Below are positions 26,487 through 35,071 of a stretch of 64,000 nt of DNA, piece by piece. The DNA is taken from NCBI RefSeq assembly GCF_001279525.1, contig NZ_LGDY01000119.1, forward strand, positions 1-64,000, given 5' to 3'. Below the pieces are notes generated by a model. The model was given only the letters and a program-made list of their open reading frames with translations. It ran no database searches and was not told where the DNA came from. Position 1 is the stretch's first letter. Every line of letters begins with the position of its first letter. The translations under genes were made by a program, and so were the position numbers. Source of the stretch: Nocardia sp. NRRL S-836. GTDB lineage: Bacteria; Actinomycetota; Actinomycetes; Mycobacteriales; Pseudonocardiaceae.

Positions 26487-27593
26487 GTGAAGCTGCTGTT
26501 CGTCACCCTCTTCGGCCACGGCCACCTCACCCCGACGTTGCCGCTGGTCGAGGAGGTGACCCGGCGCGGCCACGAGGTCTGGTACGCGACCGCCGCCGAG
26601 CACGCCGACGCGGTCACGGCGGCGGGCGCGCGCTGGCTGGAACTGCCCGCGCTGCCGCCGTTCCAGCCGAAGACCGCGAACCCGGTCGACGAGTGGTTCC
26701 CGCACTACTTCGCCGCGATGGCCGCGATCCACCCGGTGCTGCTCGACCACTGCCGCCGCGACCGGCCCGACGTGGTCTGCTACGACGCCACGAACTGGCC
26801 CGCACGGGTGGTGGCACGGCAGCTGGACATCCCGGCGGTGCGGACCGTGCCGCACTTCGTGTCCAACGAGCACTTCCGGCTGATGGACCCCGCGATCGCC
26901 TGGGCGGTCGAGGAACCGTGCGCGCGGTTCGCGGCGGAGCAGGGCGTCGAGCTCGACGTGACGAGCACGCTGGACGCGCCGGAGGAGTGCAGCATCGTGC
27001 TGGTGCCACGGGAGTTCCAGCCGGCCGGGGACACCTTCGACGAAACCTGCCACTTCGTCGGCCCGCTGCTGGGCCGCCGCCTGGACGAGCGGTGGTCGCC
27101 GCGTCACGACCTGCCGCTGCTCTACGTCTCGCTCGGCTCGCTGCTCAGCGACGAGGACTTCTACCGCGCGTGTGTCGAGCAGTTCGGCGACGGCGCGTGG
27201 CAGGTCGCGTTGAGCGCCCGCGCCGACCTCGGACCGCTGCCGGACACGATCGACGTGCGCCCGTGGTTCCCGCAGCCCGCGGTCCTCCGGCACGCGGCCG
27301 TGTTCGTCACGCACGGCGGCATGAACTCCACGATGGAGGCCCTGCACGCCGGTGTGCCGCTGGTGGTCGTCCCGCAGACGCCCGAGCAGGTGAGCAACGC
27401 CGACCACCTCACCGCGCTGGGACTGGGCGAGCGCGTGCGCGACCTCGCGGAGCTGCGCGCGGTGGTCGACCGGGTCGCGGCCAGCGACCGCATCCGGGGC
27501 AACGTCGACCGGATGCGGGCCGCTGTCCGCGGTGGCGGCGGCGTGGAGCGCGCCGCCGACCTCGTGCTCAGCCGAGCACCTCGCGGAGCTTGA
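26487..27593 (+). CDS. MGT-type GT1 glycosyltransferase
   Basis: 368 residues from GTG 26487. It is a GT-B fold enzyme of the macrolide/UGT branch: N-domain FVTLFGHGHLTPTLPLVEEV (His near 10 as catalytic base) and C-domain with the nucleotide-sugar motif FVTHGGMNSTMEALHAGVPL and PQTPEQVSNADHL. It would transfer a sugar from an NDP donor to a small hydrophobic acceptor, often an antibiotic, as detoxification or tailoring. No biosynthetic cluster adjoins it, so self-protection or xenobiotic inactivation is likely. Its end overlaps the convergent hydrolase gene by 26 bp. Confidence 0.9.
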   Translation: MKLLFVTLFGHGHLTPTLPLVEEVTRRGHEVWYATAAEHADAVTAAGARWLELPALPPFQPKTANPVDEWFPHYFAAMAAIHPVLLDHCRRDRPDVVCYDATNWPARVVARQLDIPAVRTVPHFVSNEHFRLMDPAIAWAVEEPCARFAAEQGVELDVTSTLDAPEECSIVLVPREFQPAGDTFDETCHFVGPLLGRRLDERWSPRHDLPLLYVSLGSLLSDEDFYRACVEQFGDGAWQVALSARADLGPLPDTIDVRPWFPQPAVLRHAAVFVTHGGMNSTMEALHAGVPLVVVPQTPEQVSNADHLTALGLGERVRDLAELRAVVDRVAASDRIRGNVDRMRAAVRGGGGVERAADLVLSRAPRGA

Positions 27594-28410
27594 CCGCGAA
27601 CTCCTCCGGCTTGCCCGCGTAGCCGAACTCACCGCCCATGAAGCCTCCGTGGTGGCTCGGGAACACGACCGCCTCCTGGCCGAGCAACCGTGCGGTGTGG
27701 ATGGCCGTGCGCGCGGTGAAGGCGTTGCCGGTCTCCTCGCCGACCGCGATCACGACACGGGTCGGCGCGGCCTTGAGGTCGTCGACGCGCGGGTAGTAGT
27801 CGGTGATCGCCAGTGACGACGTGCCGAGCAACGGGTCGTCGCGCTTGCCGTCGTCCTCGGCCGGCATGCCGAACTGGGCCGGGTCCGGTGCGGGCAGCGC
27901 GAAGTACTCGTCGGTGTACTCGCCCTGCCACGAGCTCATCTGGATGAACGCCGCCATGCCCGCGCCGCCGCCCTTGGCCTGGTAGATCGCCATGAACCCG
28001 TCACGCGCGCGCCGGGTCGCGGCCGCGTCGGGCAGCACGTCGATGATCGGCGGCTCGTGGGCGACGAGCGTGACCACGTCGTCCGGATAGGACGCGACGA
28101 GCTCCAGCGCCGTGACCGCGCCACCGCTGGAGGCGAACAGGTCGACCGGCCCGCCGACGGCCTGCATGACCGCGTGCACGTCCGCCGCCTGCGTTTCGGG
28201 CGTGTTGTCGGTGCGGCCGTCCGAGCGCGTGCTGCGGCCGAGACCGCGCGGGTCGTAGGTGATCACCTTGCGGTCGGGGAACTGCGCGCGCAACGCCGTG
28301 AAGCCGCTGGCGTCCATCGGCTGCCCGATCATCATCAACGGCCGGCCGCCCTCGCCCTCCACGTCGTAGGCGATGGCGGCGCCGCCGGTGTCCAGGATGT
28401 GAGTTGTCAT
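27568..28410 (-). CDS. Alpha/beta hydrolase
   Basis: 280 residues from ATG 28410 (GGGGAG 6 bp upstream; the ATG at 28416 lies too close to it). The fold shows the oxyanion region MMIGQPMDASGF, the nucleophile elbow FASSGGAVTAL with S95, Asp in VIAVGEETGN or nearby, and a C-terminal His pair in FPSHHGGFMG. The elbow is A-x-S-x-G instead of G-x-S-x-G. Substrate unknown. It is divergent from the SDR gene, with 110 bp between start codons. Confidence 0.88.
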   Translation of the reverse strand: MTTHILDTGGAAIAYDVEGEGGRPLMMIGQPMDASGFTALRAQFPDRKVITYDPRGLGRSTRSDGRTDNTPETQAADVHAVMQAVGGPVDLFASSGGAVTALELVASYPDDVVTLVAHEPPIIDVLPDAAATRRARDGFMAIYQAKGGGAGMAAFIQMSSWQGEYTDEYFALPAPDPAQFGMPAEDDGKRDDPLLGTSSLAITDYYPRVDDLKAAPTRVVIAVGEETGNAFTARTAIHTARLLGQEAVVFPSHHGGFMGGEFGYAGKPEEFAVKLREVLG

Positions 28411-28520
28411 GATCATCTCCCCAGTGGATTGATGGCGTGAGCAGCGTAGTCACAGACGTGAACTCCGCTGGGCTGACAAGCCGATCGACCTGGGCGGATT
28501 CCGCTGATATCAAAGATCGC

Positions 28521-29240
28521 ATGACCCGAACAGCAGTGGTGACCGGCGGCGGCACCGGCATCGGCAGGGCGGTTGCGGCGCGGCTCGTGGAGCAGGGCCT
28601 CGACGTCGTGGTCACCGGCCGCCGCGAGGACGTGCTCAAGGCCGCGGCCGACGAGATCGGTGCGCGCGCGGTGGTGTTCGACGCCGCCGACCCCGACGCC
28701 GTCCAGAACGCGCTCGACGACCTTCCGTCCCAGGTGGACGTACTGGTCAACAACGCGGGCGGCAACATGACCCGCCGCCTGCCCGCACCGCAGAACCTGG
28801 CCGACGTGCGCGACCTGTGGATCGCCAACTACGAGTCCAACGTCATCAGCGCCGTGCTCGTCACGACCGCACTCGAACCGCGGCTGGCCGACAACGCCCG
28901 CGTGGTCACGATCGGTTCCATCGCGGGCCGGCGCGGCTCCGGTGCCTACGGCGCGGCGAAGTCGGCGGTCGAGGCGTGGACGGCGGACCTGGCGTTCGCG
29001 CTGGGAGGGCGCGGGATCACGGTCAACGTGGTGTCACCCGGCGTCATCGAGGACACCGAGTTCTTCGGCGGCACGCTGTCGGAGGAGCGCCGCAAGAAGC
29101 TGGTCGGCAACCCCGCCAACGGCCGTGCGGGCACCCCCGCCGACGTGGCCGCCGCGGTGACGTTCCTGACGAGCCCCGAGGCCGGGCACGTCACCGCCCA
29201 GGTCATCGGTGTGAACGGCGGAGCCGGGCTCGGACGCTGA
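28521..29240 (+). CDS. Short-chain dehydrogenase/reductase
   Basis: 239 residues from ATG 28521. The classical SDR signatures are complete: cofactor loop TGGGTGIG (8-15), NNAG (77-80) and catalytic S133, Y143 and K147 (YGAAK). The R37/R38 after the second strand (TGRRED) suggest NADP(H) preference. It ends with VNGGAGLGR. Substrate unknown. The 3' end overlaps the convergent DedA gene by 38 bp. Confidence 0.92.
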   Translation: MTRTAVVTGGGTGIGRAVAARLVEQGLDVVVTGRREDVLKAAADEIGARAVVFDAADPDAVQNALDDLPSQVDVLVNNAGGNMTRRLPAPQNLADVRDLWIANYESNVISAVLVTTALEPRLADNARVVTIGSIAGRRGSGAYGAAKSAVEAWTADLAFALGGRGITVNVVSPGVIEDTEFFGGTLSEERRKKLVGNPANGRAGTPADVAAAVTFLTSPEAGHVTAQVIGVNGGAGLGR

Positions 29241-29802
29241 ACCCGATCACCGCCACCAGCACGACGAGCAGCGCGACCCAGGAGAACCCGGCGAGGTAGC
29301 GCTCGGCCGCCTCGCCGACGAAGTAGACCGCCGCCGTCGTGCCGCCGGCCCACGCGATGCCGCCCAGAGCGTTGGCCAGCAGGAACTTCCCGTAGTGCAT
29401 GCCCATCGTGGCCGCGAGCGGACCGGACAGGATCCGCAGCAACGCCACGAACCGGCCGAAGAACACCGCCCAGGCGCCGTACCGCTCGAACAGCGCCTGG
29501 GCGCGGCCGACCTTCCCCGCGTCGAAGTGCCGGGGGAACTTCGCCCCGGCCCAGGCGAAGATGCGCGGCCCGAACCGCTTGCCCAGCGCGTAGCCGACGC
29601 TGTCACCGATGATCGCGCCCGCCGACGCGCACACACCGACGAGCACCGGGTTGACGCCGTCGTGGTGCGAGGCCAGCAACGCGGCCGTGACGAGCACGAT
29701 CTCGCCGGGCAGCGGGATGCCGACGCTCTCCAGGCCGACGACCAGGCCCACGACGAGGTAGACCAGCAGCGGCGGGACCGTCTGAAGCCAGTGGGACAGC
29801 AC
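29203..29802 (-). CDS. DedA/SNARE-associated family membrane protein
   Basis: 199 residues from GTG 29802 (GGGGGAAG upstream at about 9 bp). Motifs are GLESVGIPLPGEIVLVTAAL, GDSVGYALGKRFG and the family signature FERYGAWAVFFGRFVALLRI, with R/G-rich re-entrant loops. DedA proteins are proton-coupled lipid (undecaprenyl-phosphate or phospholipid) flippases. Four to five helices; length is normal. Confidence 0.92.
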   Translation of the reverse strand: MLSHWLQTVPPLLVYLVVGLVVGLESVGIPLPGEIVLVTAALLASHHDGVNPVLVGVCASAGAIIGDSVGYALGKRFGPRIFAWAGAKFPRHFDAGKVGRAQALFERYGAWAVFFGRFVALLRILSGPLAATMGMHYGKFLLANALGGIAWAGGTTAAVYFVGEAAERYLAGFSWVALLVVLVAVIGFSVRARLRRSHR

Positions 29803-29911
29803 GCCCGCGATCTTCCCCCGGCACGCCGGGATCGGCCACGCGTGCCGGTGCGGCGGTCTGCTAGACGTGATCGTCTCGATACGATGCCGATCATCGGAAC
29901 GAGGGGGCGTT

Positions 29912-32020
29912 GTGACGAGCCAGTTCGGCTTACTGCTGCGGCAATGGCGGCAGCGGGCGGGATTGAGCCAGGAGGCGCTCGCACAGCGTGCGGCCGTCGG
30001 CATCCGCACGGTGCGAGGGCTGGAGACGGGGGAGCGCACCGACCCGCGGATGGGCACGGTGCGGTCGCTGGCCGACGCGCTGGAGCTGACCGGCGCCGAG
30101 CGGGCGGAGCTGTTCAGCGCCGCGGGGCGGTCGGAACCCGTGGTCGCGGACGTCGTGCGGCCGTTCGACCCGCTGGCCGAGGCCGTCGCGGCGTTGAAGA
30201 CCGCCGTCGAGGGCCGCTGGCGGCGTGAAGAGGAACAGCGCCAGGTCCACGACCCGGTGCCGTTGCCGGTGCGGTGGACGGCGGCACCGCCCGCGTTGAC
30301 CGACAGCTGGCTGAACATCGGCGGCGAGGTGGCGCTCGACGGGCGGCTGGACCAGGTCGTCGAGGTCTACCGGCGGGTCGGGTCGCGGCGGCTGGTCGTG
30401 CTGGGCAGGGCCGGATCCGGCAAGACGGTCCTGACCACGCGGTTCGTGCTGGACCTGCTGGCCGAGCAGAGCGACCCGGTGCCGGTGATCTTCAGCCTCG
30501 GCGCGTGGAACCCGCGCCGGACGGGCTTGCGGGACTGGCTGGCCGAGCAGCTCGAACGCGACCACCCCTTCCTGTCCGGTCCCGGGCCCGGCGGCGGGAC
30601 GCTGGCCTCGGCACTGGTCGACGCCCAGCGGGTGCTGCCGGTGCTCGACGGGTTCGACGAGCTCGCGCACGGGCTGCACCGGCCGGCGCTGGTCGCGTTG
30701 AACACCACAACGCTGCCGCTGGTGCTGACCAGCCGGGTGGACGAGTACCGCGACGCCGTGTCCGGCACCGACGTGCTGACCTCGGCCGCGGCGGTCGTGC
30801 TGGCGGAGCTGTCGCCCGACGACGTCGCGCAGTACCTACCGCGCACGACCAGGCGGGCCGGTGCGTGGGACCCCGTGCTCGCCGCGGTCGCCGCGGGCGG
30901 GCCGCTGGCCGAGGTGCTGAGCACGCCGCTGATGGTGGCGCTGGCCCGCCGGATCCACAGCGACACACCGGACCACCCGCCGGCCGAGCTGCTGGCGTTC
31001 GACTCGGCCGACGCCGTCGAGCGGCACCTGCTCGGCAGCTTCGTGCCCGCCGTCTACGAGGAACGGGCCGACGCCCAGCGCTGGCTCGGGTACCTGGCCG
31101 ACCACCTGACCCGGCTCGGCACCCACGACCTCGCCTGGTGGCAGCTCGGCACGTCGGCGCGGCGCGGTGCCGCGGTGATCGGGCTGGGCGTGGGGGTCGC
31201 CGTCGGCGGCGCCGACATGCTGATCGAGGCACTGCTGATCCGGACCGTGAACATCAGGCTGGTGCTGTTCGGGACCATGATCGCGCTGGTCACGGGCGTG
31301 CTGTTCGGGTTGGTGCACCGCCGGGTCGCGCCGCTGCTGCCGGTGCGCACGCGGCTGCGGTTGCGTGGCCGGTTCGGGCCGCACGTGTGGTCGCGGTTCC
31401 TGCTCGGGCTGTGCTTCGGCGGGTTGATCGGTGCCGGGTACGGGCTGGTGCGCGCGTTGGCGTGGTGGTGGGTGAACCCGGACTACCGGCTGTCGGGCGG
31501 GGTGCTGGTCGACAGCGGGGTGTTCGCGGTGGTGTTCGGCGTGGGGGCGGGTCTGGTGTTCGGGCTGGTCGCCGCCGTGGAGGCACCGCTGGACGTGCGC
31601 GCGGCCGGGTCGCCGTTCGGGCTGCTGCGGGCGAACCGGTCCGCGGTGCTCGCGATGGTCGTCGTGGGCGTGCCGGTGTTCGCGGTGTTCGTCGCCTTCG
31701 GGACCGGGGTGCTGGCGCTGTCGGTGATCGGCCCGGCCGGGTTCGCGGTCGCGTGGAGCCCGGTGACCGGTCTCGCGGTCGGGCTCGTCGGCGGGGTCGG
31801 CGGCGGCCTGGCCTACGTGCTGAGCCTGACCGCGTGGGGCCAGTGGCTCGTGTTCGCCCGCGTGTGGCTGCCGCTGACCGGACGGCTGCCGTGGGCGCTG
31901 CCGGCGTTCCTCGGCGACGCCTACCGGCGTGGCGTGCTGCGCCGCGCGGGGGCGGTCTACCAGTTCCGGCACGCCCGGCTGCAGGAGCACCTCGCGGCCG
32001 GTTACCGGCATTCGCGCTGA
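29912..32020 (+). CDS. HTH (XRE)-NACHT-multispan membrane NTPase
   Basis: 702 residues from GTG 29912 (GAGGG about 8 bp upstream). Residues 3-70 are an XRE helix-turn-helix (LLRQWRQRAGLSQEALAQRA). After a linker comes a NACHT-type STAND ATPase: Walker A GRAGSGKTVL at about 164-173, Walker B VLPVLDGFDELAHG near 240-253 and sensor-like LVLTSRVDEYR. Residues 425-655 hold about six or seven membrane helices. The end is AVYQFRHARLQEHLAAGY, a tail I recall from many actinobacterial NACHT proteins. Coupling a DNA-binding head, an NTPase switch and a membrane effector is the layout of NLR-like sensors, and related bacterial NACHT proteins act in phage defence. The role here is inferred. Confidence 0.88.
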   Translation: MTSQFGLLLRQWRQRAGLSQEALAQRAAVGIRTVRGLETGERTDPRMGTVRSLADALELTGAERAELFSAAGRSEPVVADVVRPFDPLAEAVAALKTAVEGRWRREEEQRQVHDPVPLPVRWTAAPPALTDSWLNIGGEVALDGRLDQVVEVYRRVGSRRLVVLGRAGSGKTVLTTRFVLDLLAEQSDPVPVIFSLGAWNPRRTGLRDWLAEQLERDHPFLSGPGPGGGTLASALVDAQRVLPVLDGFDELAHGLHRPALVALNTTTLPLVLTSRVDEYRDAVSGTDVLTSAAAVVLAELSPDDVAQYLPRTTRRAGAWDPVLAAVAAGGPLAEVLSTPLMVALARRIHSDTPDHPPAELLAFDSADAVERHLLGSFVPAVYEERADAQRWLGYLADHLTRLGTHDLAWWQLGTSARRGAAVIGLGVGVAVGGADMLIEALLIRTVNIRLVLFGTMIALVTGVLFGLVHRRVAPLLPVRTRLRLRGRFGPHVWSRFLLGLCFGGLIGAGYGLVRALAWWWVNPDYRLSGGVLVDSGVFAVVFGVGAGLVFGLVAAVEAPLDVRAAGSPFGLLRANRSAVLAMVVVGVPVFAVFVAFGTGVLALSVIGPAGFAVAWSPVTGLAVGLVGGVGGGLAYVLSLTAWGQWLVFARVWLPLTGRLPWALPAFLGDAYRRGVLRRAGAVYQFRHARLQEHLAAGYRHSR

Positions 32021-32119
32021 TCAGACCGACCGGCCACAAGTGGCCGGTCGGCTGGCCTGTCCCTCGTCCCGTCCGGCTGTGATCGTGTGCCGGGCCGGAC
32101 GAGGGAGGGGAACTCAGGG

Positions 32120-33463
32120 GTGTCAGGCAACGATTCGCCGAGCGCGGTGAACTGGGAGGCGTACAGCCACTCGGAGCTGCACCAGATGCTGTGGCAGGAC
32201 GCCGATGTCGGGTCCGTGAGCAAGGTGGCCGACGAGTGGACCGCGCACCGCGCCGCTCTGGCCACGCACGCGGAGGTGCTGAGGGAGCAGCGGGCGGCGC
32301 TGCTCGGGGACTGGCAGGGGGTGGCCGCGGAGGAGGCCGCCGCGCGGCTGGGGGCGCTGGCCGACCGGATCGAGAAGATCGGCGCACTGGCGGAGGCCGG
32401 GCAGCGGGCGGCGCAGGACGCGGCGGACGCGCTGGCCGCGGCACGGGCCGCGATGCCACCGCCTCCCGCCGTGCCGCCGGTGGGGGACGGGATGACGGCC
32501 GCGCCGGGCACCGCCGGTCCGGCGGGCTTCGGGGCGGGGCCGGCCGTGCCGGGTCTGCCGCGCGTGCCGGACGCCGGTCCGGGTGCTCCGGGCGTGCCAC
32601 CCGTGCCGGACGCGGTCGGTTCGGCGGGATTTGCGGCCGGTCCGGGTGCGCTGGGTCTGCCGCGTGTCCCCGATGCGGTCGGTCCGGCGGGATTTGCGGC
32701 CGGTCCGGGTGCTCCCGGTCTGTCGCGCGTGCCGGATGCGGTCGGTCCCGCGGGGTTCGGTGGGGGACCAGCAGCGCTGGGCCTGCCGCCCGCGCCGGAC
32801 GCGTTCCGGCCCGCGGGGTTCAGCCTGCCGTCGGCGCCCGCGTTCAGCCCGGCCCCGTTCAGCCTGCCGTCGGCGCCGAGCTTCGCGCCGCAGCTGCCGC
32901 AACCGGTCAGCCCGGGCTCCACCGGCATCAGCTTCTTCTTCACCGTCGGGTCGGCCGACCAGCAGAAGGCGCAGGCCGTCCGCGCGATGCAGACCTACGA
33001 GTCGAGCCTCAACGGCAGCAGCCGCCTGATCGACGACGCCCGTGGCGCGGTGCCGCAGCCCGCCACCACCACGTCGGTGCCGCCGCCACCGCGCGCCAGC
33101 CAGAAGGCGCCGACCGGGGTGCCGTGGCAGCGCCTGACCGGCGGCGGTGGTGGTGGAAGCGCGGTGCGGGCCGGGGTCGTGAGTGCTCCGGTGCCAGCGG
33201 TCGCGAACGGGCCCGCCCCGCTCGCTCCCGGGATGCGGGCCGGTGTCGTGCTCGGCGCGACGGGCGGTCCCGCCGGACTCACCGGGTCGATCGGTGAGGC
33301 GAACGCACGGGGCCAGGCGCAGAACGGCGCGATGGCGCCGCCGCCGAGCGGGGCGCGCGGGGACGACGAGCAGGAGCACCAGAACCAGATGCCCACGCTG
33401 GACCACGGGTTGTTCGAGCTGGACGAGCGGGCGTGCCCGCCGGTGATCGGGGTGGAGGCGTGA
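32120..33463 (+). CDS. PPE-like ESX substrate with Pro/Gly-rich tandem repeats
   Basis: 447 residues from GTG 32120. Residues 10-115 form two long helices with a WXG-type turn (LLGDWQGVAAEEAAARLGAL), as in PPE/WXG proteins. Residues 125-250 hold about four copies of a 21-residue repeat (VPDAVGPAGFAAGPGAPGL; 63-bp unit, copies starting at 32603, 32666, 32729 and 32792), then two copies of PFSLPSAP-like units. The C-terminal third is low-complexity and ends acidic. It starts the ESX-like cassette; GTGA overlap to the next gene. Probably exported and cell-surface associated. Confidence 0.8.
   Translation: MSGNDSPSAVNWEAYSHSELHQMLWQDADVGSVSKVADEWTAHRAALATHAEVLREQRAALLGDWQGVAAEEAAARLGALADRIEKIGALAEAGQRAAQDAADALAAARAAMPPPPAVPPVGDGMTAAPGTAGPAGFGAGPAVPGLPRVPDAGPGAPGVPPVPDAVGSAGFAAGPGALGLPRVPDAVGPAGFAAGPGAPGLSRVPDAVGPAGFGGGPAALGLPPAPDAFRPAGFSLPSAPAFSPAPFSLPSAPSFAPQLPQPVSPGSTGISFFFTVGSADQQKAQAVRAMQTYESSLNGSSRLIDDARGAVPQPATTTSVPPPPRASQKAPTGVPWQRLTGGGGGGSAVRAGVVSAPVPAVANGPAPLAPGMRAGVVLGATGGPAGLTGSIGEANARGQAQNGAMAPPPSGARGDDEQEHQNQMPTLDHGLFELDERACPPVIGVEA
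32603..32806. repeat. 63-bp tandem repeat in the PPE-like gene
   Basis: Units start at 32603, 32666, 32729 and 32792 (63 bp each, 21 residues: VPDAVGPAGFAAGPGAPGL plus two residues). The last copy is diverged. Confidence 0.8.
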
Positions 33464-33768
33464 ACGGGTACGAGGTGGCGCCGGAGTCGCTGGCCGACCG
33501 GGTCAGGACGCTGACGCGGCTCGCGGAGCTGACGGGTCAGCTGGTCGCGACGGCGAGCCGCCTGGCGGAGAGGGAGCCGCCGCTGGGCACGGCGCCGCCG
33601 GCGAGGGAGCTGGCGCGGCGGCTGACGGCGGCGGCCGGGCAGACGGGGCTCGCCGGTGAGGTGGGCGCGGCCGAGCGGGAGGTGCGCGAGTTCGAACGCA
33701 TGCTCGCCGCGATCAGGACCACCTACGTCGACGCCGACGAGCGACCGGTGGCGGAGGAGCGGGCGTGA
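33460..33768 (+). CDS. Small WXG100-like ESX-associated protein
   Basis: 102 residues from GTG 33460 (GTGA overlap with the preceding gene). It is two amphipathic helices around a short break (LTGQLVATASRLAEREPPLG, then EVREFERMLAAIRTTYVDAD), in the size class of WXG100/EsxA-like proteins but without a clear W-x-G. The C-terminal YVDADERPVAEE resembles the YxxxD/E export signal context. It lies between the PPE-like gene and espG. Confidence 0.65.
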   Translation: MNGYEVAPESLADRVRTLTRLAELTGQLVATASRLAEREPPLGTAPPARELARRLTAAAGQTGLAGEVGAAEREVREFERMLAAIRTTYVDADERPVAEERA

Positions 33769-34436
33769 CGGCGGTCGAGTGCGAGGTGGCGTTCGACCTC
33801 GTGGAGATGGACCTGCTCGCGACGCACGCCGGGGTGCGGTGGCCGTTCCCGTTGCGGGTGCCGTCGTTCGGGCGGCTGGAGAGCGAACGCGTCGAGCTCC
33901 TCGCGGAAGCGGCACGGGGGTTGCAGGCGCGTGGCCTGGCCACCGCCCACGGACCGGCGGGCCTCGCGCAGGACCTGGTCGACGCGCTGCGCGAGTACCG
34001 GGCCGCGGTCGACCTGGTGGTCGTCGGCGCCGGGACGACGGGTGCCGTCGCGCTGGTGCACGGCCACCGCGCCGCGGTGTGCCGCCAGGAGCTGAGCAGC
34101 AGCACGGTCAGGGCGGCGGTCGTGGACGCGGCGGAGCTGAGCGACGAGCTCGCGGCGCTGGTTCCGCACGTGCGGGCGGCGCAGACGATGCCGCTCACCG
34201 TGGCGCCGGGGCGGGAACGCGACGGGCTCGCCGGGCTCTTCCCCGCGCCGGGGCAGGGCCAGGCCGGGGCGGTGAGCAGGGGTGGGACCCGGATCGCGGA
34301 AGTGTCCTGGTTGGACAGTGCGAGGGGCAGGGTGCGGGTGGACGTGGGCGCCGACGGCTGGCTCAGCGTCAACCCGATGAGGCACAACGAGGTCGTCCGC
34401 GCGATCGGTGAGATCGCGGCGGTCGCCAGGACGTAG
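33765..34436 (+). CDS. EspG-family ESX secretion chaperone
   Basis: 223 residues from GTG 33765 (GTGA overlap). The start AFDLVEMDLLATHAGVRWPF and the later REYRAAVDLVVVGAG and SSTVRAAVVDAAELSDEL fit the EspG fold (mixed beta sheet with helical hairpins). In mycobacteria EspG binds the tips of PE/PPE dimers and keeps them soluble for export. Its place two genes after the PPE-like gene fits this. Cytoplasmic. Confidence 0.78.
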   Translation: MTAVECEVAFDLVEMDLLATHAGVRWPFPLRVPSFGRLESERVELLAEAARGLQARGLATAHGPAGLAQDLVDALREYRAAVDLVVVGAGTTGAVALVHGHRAAVCRQELSSSTVRAAVVDAAELSDELAALVPHVRAAQTMPLTVAPGRERDGLAGLFPAPGQGQAGAVSRGGTRIAEVSWLDSARGRVRVDVGADGWLSVNPMRHNEVVRAIGEIAAVART

Positions 34437-34445
34437 GAGGGGGAC

Positions 34446-34781
34446 ATGGAAGCAGCGCAGTGGCTGGCGGACTACCAGGAACGGTTGGAGCGGGTGGCGT
34501 ACGGGGCACGGGCGGCGAGCGCGTCGCTGAACGAGGTGGGGGCGAGTGCGACGTCACCGCGGGGTGAGGTCACGGTGTCGGTGAACGCGGCGGGGGTGCT
34601 GGGCGACGTCCGGCTCACGCCCGCGGCGCGCAAGCTCGACGTGGACGCGCTGGCGGTGCTCATCGTCAGCACGGCCCGCGAGGCGCAGCGGATGGCGGGG
34701 GAGCGGATGACCGAGGTCATGGCGAGCTACCTCGGCGAGGGCGACGCGCTGCAGCGGATCGTGGCGGAGGTGCGGCGATGA
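34446..34781 (+). CDS. YbaB/EbfC-family DNA-binding protein of an ESX cassette
   Basis: 111 residues from ATG 34446 (GGAGGGGG upstream). The fold is a helix, three strands (GEVTVSVNAAGVLGDVRLTP) and a long helix, as in YbaB/EbfC nucleoid-associated dimers. Copies inside ESX gene sets are common in actinobacteria other than mycobacteria and their role there is not settled: DNA binding or a structural partner. Overlaps the next gene by 4 bp. Confidence 0.8.
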   Translation: MEAAQWLADYQERLERVAYGARAASASLNEVGASATSPRGEVTVSVNAAGVLGDVRLTPAARKLDVDALAVLIVSTAREAQRMAGERMTEVMASYLGEGDALQRIVAEVRR

Positions 34782-35071
34782 CCTTCACCGTCGACCACGA
34801 GCAGTTGCGCGCCCACGCGGGCGACCTCGCCAAGCACGCCGACCAGTTGGCGGAGACCCGGCTGCCGCAGGAGCTCGGCCAGGAGTCGCTGGGGCAGTTC
34901 GCGCAGTTCCTGACGGCCGGGCTGGGCGGGGCGATGACCAGGACCGCCGAGGCGTTCGCCCACGTCGCGTCCACAATGGACAAGGTCGGCGCGGGCATGC
35001 GCCGGACCGCGGAGCACTACCAGCGCACGGACGACGCCAACGCGGTCAGCTTCGACGGGGTGAACGCGTGA
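34778..35071 (+). CDS. Type VII secretion target (DUF2580-like) protein
   Basis: 97 residues from ATG 34778. An all-helical protein: TFTVDHEQLRAHAGDLAKHA at the start and a second helix AFAHVASTMDKVGAGMRRTA followed by EHYQRTDDANA. The end fits the Yxxx[D/E] export motif. This is the pattern of the ESX-1 EspC/DUF2580-type helical-hairpin substrates. GTGA overlap with the next gene. Confidence 0.78.
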   Translation: MTFTVDHEQLRAHAGDLAKHADQLAETRLPQELGQESLGQFAQFLTAGLGGAMTRTAEAFAHVASTMDKVGAGMRRTAEHYQRTDDANAVSFDGVNA

